Source: Trochalopteron elliotii (Eukaryota > Chordata > Aves > Passeriformes > Leiothrichidae). Taken from it: a stretch of DNA of 64,000 nucleotides. Below, piece after piece: positions 59,857 through 64,000 of the stretch; position 1 is the stretch's first letter; the number at the start of each line of letters is the position of its first letter. The DNA is taken from positions 1,392,450 to 1,456,449 of the forward strand of contig JANPWX010000038.1 of NCBI GenBank assembly GCA_024734555.1, in the 5' to 3' direction. The position numbers were made by a program, and so were the translations under genes. The notes under the pieces are model-generated. The model did no database searches. It had not been told where the DNA came from and saw only the letters and a list, made by a program, of their open reading frames with translations.

Positions 59857-60297
59857 CAGAATCACAGAATCAAAAAATCATTTAGGTTGGAAAAGACCTC
59901 CAAGATCACTGAATCCAACCTCTAAGTTATCACAACGTTTTCAACTAGACCATGGAACTAAGTGTCACATTCAGTTGTTTCTTGAACACCCCCGGGGATG
60001 GAGTATGCTAATTGCCTGGGAGAAGAGGCCAACATTCACCTGGTTACTGCCTTCTTTCAGGTAAAGACCAGATGAGTTGGCCTCAGCCCATGGATCCAAA
60101 CTGTCCAGATCCCTCTGCAGAGCCTTCCTAACCTCCAGCAGAGCAACACTGCCATCCAACTTGGTCTTGTCTGTGAACTTATTGAGAGCGCACACAATCT
60201 TCTCATCCAGATCATCAGTAAGGACAGGATCCCATACTGAGCCAGCAGTGACTGTCTTCCAGCTAAATGGGGCACCATTCACCACTAAAGTTGTGCT
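59857..60297 (-). mobile_element. CR1 LINE fragment with large internal deletion
   Basis: The 3' end lies on the left: CAGAATCACAGAATC, GGTTGGAAAAGACCTCCAAG, then the ORF2 C-terminal region up to about 60060. The sequence then jumps to the RT region. The minus-strand ORF at 59971-60366 joins both: VNGAPFSWKTVTAGS, DPVLTDDLDEKI, FTDKTKLDGSVALLEVRKAL, then LQRDLDSLDPWAEANSSG, followed directly by VNVGLFSQAIS. FTDKTKL stands where the catalytic F/YADDTKL box belongs, with the first catalytic Asp position changed. A stretch of ORF2 between the post-catalytic region and the C-terminus is missing. It is a dead copy and not a host gene. Confidence 0.9.
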
Positions 60298-60318
60298 AAT
60301 CCTTACAATTTCATAGGA

Positions 60319-60380
60319 TACACACACACACACACATATCAATACATATATATATATACATATCAATACATATATATAAA
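60319..60380 (+). repeat. (CA)n and (TA)n compound microsatellite
   Basis: About eight CA units at 60319-60336, followed by two copies of a ATATCAATACATATATATA unit, directly next to the 5' side of the CR1 fragment. Likely length-polymorphic. Confidence 0.9.
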
Positions 60381-61539
60381 ATAATATTACTTCATGTTAG
60401 AACTTAGTAACATTATCTATTAAATTAGAAATATGAAATTTATGCAAGGTAGGGCAAGGGAAGATGGCAGAACTTATTTTTAATGTTCTCTTTGTTCTCT
60501 GAGAACAAAGAACAATCCATAAGAAACAAAGGCTGTCACATCACAGGTAGAGTTTTACCCTTGAATTTAGGGCATTATCTCTCCAGAAATGGTGAGGACT
60601 GCCAGTAGCTCAAGTCTGCCAGCTGCTCTAGTCAGGGAAATTTAGCATCTGGTTTGGATTTACCAACCATTTCAAACTGACCTTTTTCACTTTAAATTAA
60701 GAGGGAAAAAAGGGAGGGGGAAGAAAGGAAAAATGCTGGCAGTCTAACCTTGTGCCTTCTGTGCACATTGTACTATTTCAGATGGCTAGCACTGAAGTAT
60801 CCATGGAAAATGCATTTGTTTGCTCCCTTGTGGCAGGCCTCCAAGCCTTAGTACAATTTTTTTTTTGGTTACATAATCACCTAGATAACTTTAGATACAT
60901 TAATGGCAAAAACAGCCTTGAAGAGAAAAAAACTGTGTGTATCAGTGACAGCTGCAACCTCTCCCTCAAAAAAAAACCCAATTTTTTTTCTGAAATGGCT
61001 TTAATCAGATGGATAGGAAAAGACATCTTCGGTCATTCTACAGGTCTTTAGTGCCTAGAGCTTCTGAAGGACTTTCTGGAAGAATTAAGAATGATTTAGA
61101 GTTCTTACAAAAGTCAAGGCTAGAATTATACTTGGTGTGGTAATTTTTATGTGGTTTTTCTAATCCAGTAGGTTTACGCAACTACATGTCACAACAAAGT
61201 GAGAAGGATAACAATTTTTCATGCTGTTTGATCCTCAGCAGAAGTTCTGAAACATTAAAGTCAAAGTCAGCTGTGCCTTGTAGAAGCTTGTATTAAAGCT
61301 TAAGATGCTGGTATGATCTTTTTCTTAGTGGTTAAAGAGCTCTATATGTATAACAAGTGCCTTGAGAATTCTTATTTCACCTGCCTGTGAAGGAAGATCT
61401 GAGGAATGGGATGTGGATATGCTGTTTAGTATGAGATCCAGATTATTTCAGACTCGATGTTGCTGAGCATTCAAACTGCAGACAGGCCCAGAAAGAGACC
61501 GAGCCCTGCTTATAACCTTTTAGAAGATACTTGCAACTG
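60381..61539. other. Unassigned unique sequence
   Basis: Contains a strong inverted repeat at 60484-60514 and a 99-codon plus ORF at 60752-61051 that spans A-runs and T-runs and has no domain. No transposon recognised. Confidence 0.5.
60484..60514. repeat. Short near-perfect palindrome
   Basis: TGTTCTCTTTGTTCTC (60484-60499) pairs with GAGAACAAAGAACA (60501-60514). The arms match over 14 bases once a 2-base insertion in the left arm is allowed, with a single-base loop. Its AGAACA/TGTTCT half-sites are everted compared with a glucocorticoid response element, so it is not a standard one. Confidence 0.85.
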
Positions 61540-61935
61540 TTTATCACAGAATCATAGAATATCCTGATTTGGAAGAGACCCAAAATGATCACTGAAGTTC
61601 AACTCCTTGCCCTGCAGAGCACCATTCCCAGAGTCACACCATGTGTCCAAGAGCACTGTTCAAATGCTTCTTGAACTCTCTCAGGCTGATGCTGTGACCA
61701 CTGCCTGGGGTGAAGTGTGTGCCCACTGGGTGAAGAACCTTTCTCTAACATCCCACATAAACCTCCCCTGACAGAGCTTCAGGCCTTTCGCTTGGATCCT
61801 GTCACTGATCATGAGACAGAAAAGACCAGAGCCTAAACCTCCATTTCCCCTCAAAAAGAATTTGTAGACCACAATTAGGTCCCTCCTAAGTCTCCTCTTC
61901 TCCAGGCTGAGCAAGCCAAGTAGCCTCAGCACTCA
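61540..61935 (-). mobile_element. CR1 LINE fragment, ORF2 C-terminus and 3' UTR
   Basis: The reverse-orientation 3' tail ATCACAGAATCATAGAATAT lies at 61543-61562. TTTGGAAGAGACCC and CCTTGCCCTGCAGAGCA follow, then the ORF2 C-terminus. The minus-strand ORF at 61681-61932 contains LGLLSLEKRRLRRDLIVVYK, SDRIQAKGLKLCQGRF and VRERFFTQW, as in CR1. It is moderately diverged and 5'-truncated near 61935. Confidence 0.92.
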
Positions 61936-62263
61936 GTTTATTTTGCAGCTATTTGCAGATATTACAAGTATTTTTCCCATGATTTCTAAACTATTGGATG
62001 TAAGAATACAAGAGTTGTGGAGCTTTCGGTCAGATAGTTCCAGTTAAGAAATATAAATTATGTCTCTTCTATAGTTAGCTTAGGTTTTTCATCACCTTCA
62101 ATCATTTGATTTGTTTAGTACTTTTTATTATAACTTTACTTTCTTCAGCATTCAGTAAAGTCTAATCTCAGACTGAAAGTCAGGAATAGCTAAATTTGGA
62201 TATTGAATATACCACCTGTCTTTTATCTTAAAGAAGATAATATGTTTCCTATAGTGATTATTT

Positions 62264-62295
62264 AACACACATATATATATAGAGAGAGAGAAAAG
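62264..62295 (+). repeat. Compound CA-TA-GA microsatellite
   Basis: ACACACATATATATATAGAG followed by further GA units, a short three-part dinucleotide repeat. Confidence 0.85.
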
Positions 62296-62615
62296 AAAGC
62301 TTTGACTAGTGAGTTTGCTTCAGCTCCCATGAGATTTAACAGGAAATAGTAGTTATGAAGGATTTACCTGGGAATATCACCCACTAGGAATTATCTGGGA
62401 ATAACACACCCTGTATTCCTATTTTTTAACATCTTAGTATTTGTTGCTGTGAAGACCGTGAAGTGTTCTATTGAACTCCTTTAAGATAAAAGTTTAGAAG
62501 ATCAAAGATAACGACTTGTGGCTATGTCTCAGCACAGCTCTTTCTCTCACAGAGCCCCTCCACCAACTTCACATTTGTTACTGTCAGAGAAGGACAAGCA
62601 CTTCTGGTAAGGTGA

Positions 62616-62651
62616 AAAAAAAATTTAAAAAAAAAATTAAAAAAAAAAAGA
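62616..62651 (+). repeat. A-rich low-complexity tract
   Basis: Long A-runs broken by TTT and TT. No retroelement body is attached. Confidence 0.85.
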
Positions 62652-64000
62652 GTGCAAAAATCTAACCTTTTGCCAATGGAGCACTGAACTGGCAGCAGTA
62701 GAATCACTCCAGTTTCTAGGCAGGAATCGGGGAGGAGAGTAGAAAACACCTAGTGCACAGCAAATAACAACGGTCTAGGCAAAGAGGTCAGTACAGTGAT
62801 CTACACAACAAGAGCATCAAGAATGCCCTGTTTTTCTTGTAAAACCTGTACCTAATCATGCTAATTATTGTTCATTAGTATGTAACCCATGCTCTTTGTC
62901 TAGTGCAAGTAATAGGAATGACTTGTGCAGCTTTTTTCCCTGATCAGGGTTAGATCCATTTTTGAAGTAGAATATATTTAAACTTAAACAAAAAAGTCAG
63001 AGCTCAAAGGAAATTTCAGACTTACTGAGTACCAAAAAAACATACACAACAATTTTCTAATTAAAAGTTATGCCAGGGATTCAAGGGCTGCTCTAAGACT
63101 TAGTTGAATTTGATTTTCCATGACACTGCTGCACAGGAAGATTATTTATTTCTCTGTTGTGGTAGCTGGTGAGATGTTGTATGCCATAACTGCATAGTAC
63201 TGTGCAGGAGAACACTTGAGAGCAGAGACAGAGCTTGTACATTTGAGAAAATGAGGCATTAATATCCTATTAACAGCAGATGATTAAGAATGAATGTATT
63301 CCCTAAGGCGTTAAGAAAAGCCAAGAATGAAATGAGCAATAATTCTCCAGTTTGTTATGTTTGCTTTAAACGGGATTCCAAGAGGAATTTCTCATTATTT
63401 CTTTAGCATTGACTAAAGATATGATTTTGTCATGAAGTGAATTTTTTCTCTGGCTAGAGCTAGAGATCTGTCATAATCTAATGGGCTAAAGTCTTGTAAA
63501 TAAAAGTAAGTTTTCACAGAAAACAAAGAGGTAATGACATCATCAAATACAAATACTCTGCTACAGCAACTGCTGGATAATGAATTAAAATACCTTTTTT
63601 ATTTTTCTTGATATTCTGGATTTGACTTGGCAAAGATTGTATCTGAGTGCTTCAAAATTTACGAAAGGGGACTAGATACCTAACAGCCACAGGTATTTTT
63701 GAAAATCCTAATGAGAAAAAATCCTGTCACCATTACTGAAACACTTTTCCTATGAAGAATTAATGTAATTAGAGGGATTGAAAATAAGAGGGAAAATTAC
63801 TATTCTGAAGAAAAATATTTTCAGTATTTAAATGAAATAATGTATTATCTTTTTATATCTTAGTAATTAGAGTAGCTTTATATTATGAAACTAATTATTA
63901 GGGTACCTGCTTATCAATAATGTTGTCATGCAGCATTATCAGGATACACACTGTGATTGACCCATGAAAGTGTGTAGAGGTGGTCTGAATCCACTTAGGA

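Larger units (their letters stand above)
61936..64000. other. Unassigned AT-rich sequence at right edge
   Basis: No gene or transposon recognised. A minus ORF at 62522-62749 includes a poly-Phe/Lys run from an A-rich tract. The last kilobase is very AT-rich unique DNA. Confidence 0.55.

Noticed and set aside
60484..60514. Glucocorticoid response element
   Set aside because: The half-sites are in everted order, not the AGAACA-N3-TGTTCT arrangement.
1..64000. CRISPR array, prokaryotic operon, phage or plasmid content
   Set aside because: There are no regularly spaced repeats, ribosome binding sites or dense ORFs. Repeat content and composition are those of bird nuclear DNA.

Overview
The window looks like AT-rich, non-coding nuclear DNA from a songbird-type (passerine) bird. 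No host protein-coding gene, rRNA, functional tRNA, CRISPR array or prokaryotic operon can be supported. Three kinds of repeat point to a bird. There are several 5'-truncated CR1 (chicken repeat 1) LINE fragments whose translations still show reverse-transcriptase and ORF2 C-terminal motifs. There are LTRs of an avian ERVL-type family with TGTGGTG/CACCACA ends. Near 31 kb there is a tRNA-Ile-headed, CR1-tailed SINE of the TguSINE1 type, a SINE class described from passerines. Two short MIR-like relics are much older.

Layout. 0.3-0.8 kb: a probable LTR-like segment read on the minus strand. 1.1 kb: MIR relic. 2.6-2.9 kb: CR1 3' end (+). 3.8-4.4 kb: 600-bp solo ERVL-type LTR (+). 8.0-9.0 kb: CR1 (+) with a decayed RT core. 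10.9-12.4 kb: CR1 (+) split by an antisense ERVL-type LTR, a clear nested insertion. 13.2 kb: MIR relic, followed by AT-rich stretches that resemble conserved regulatory DNA. 15.5, 19.7 and 21.1 kb: CR1 3' ends (-). 21.4-30.9 kb: no recognisable repeat. 30.9-31.4 kb: SINE (-) and CR1 tail (+) facing each other. 31.4-52.5 kb: a 21-kb stretch with no recognised transposon but with an isolated GC-rich block at 35.2-35.8 kb. 52.6-53.3 kb: CR1 (+). 55.4-55.8 and 57.6-57.7 kb: low-complexity tracts. 59.9-60.3 kb: internally deleted CR1 (-) next to a CA/TA microsatellite. 61.5-61.9 kb: CR1 (-). The rest is unique AT-rich sequence.

The open reading frames of 60-164 codons are chance ORFs or CR1 coding remnants. 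The longest ones (164 and 156 codons) lie over CR1 ORF2. The window is best read as an intergenic desert or part of a very long intron. I found no coherent undescribed biological system. The most useful signals are the nested insertion, the passerine SINE, a few candidate conserved non-coding segments, two strong short inverted repeats and the isolated GC-rich block. Family names rest on pattern recognition from memory and were not checked against a repeat library.
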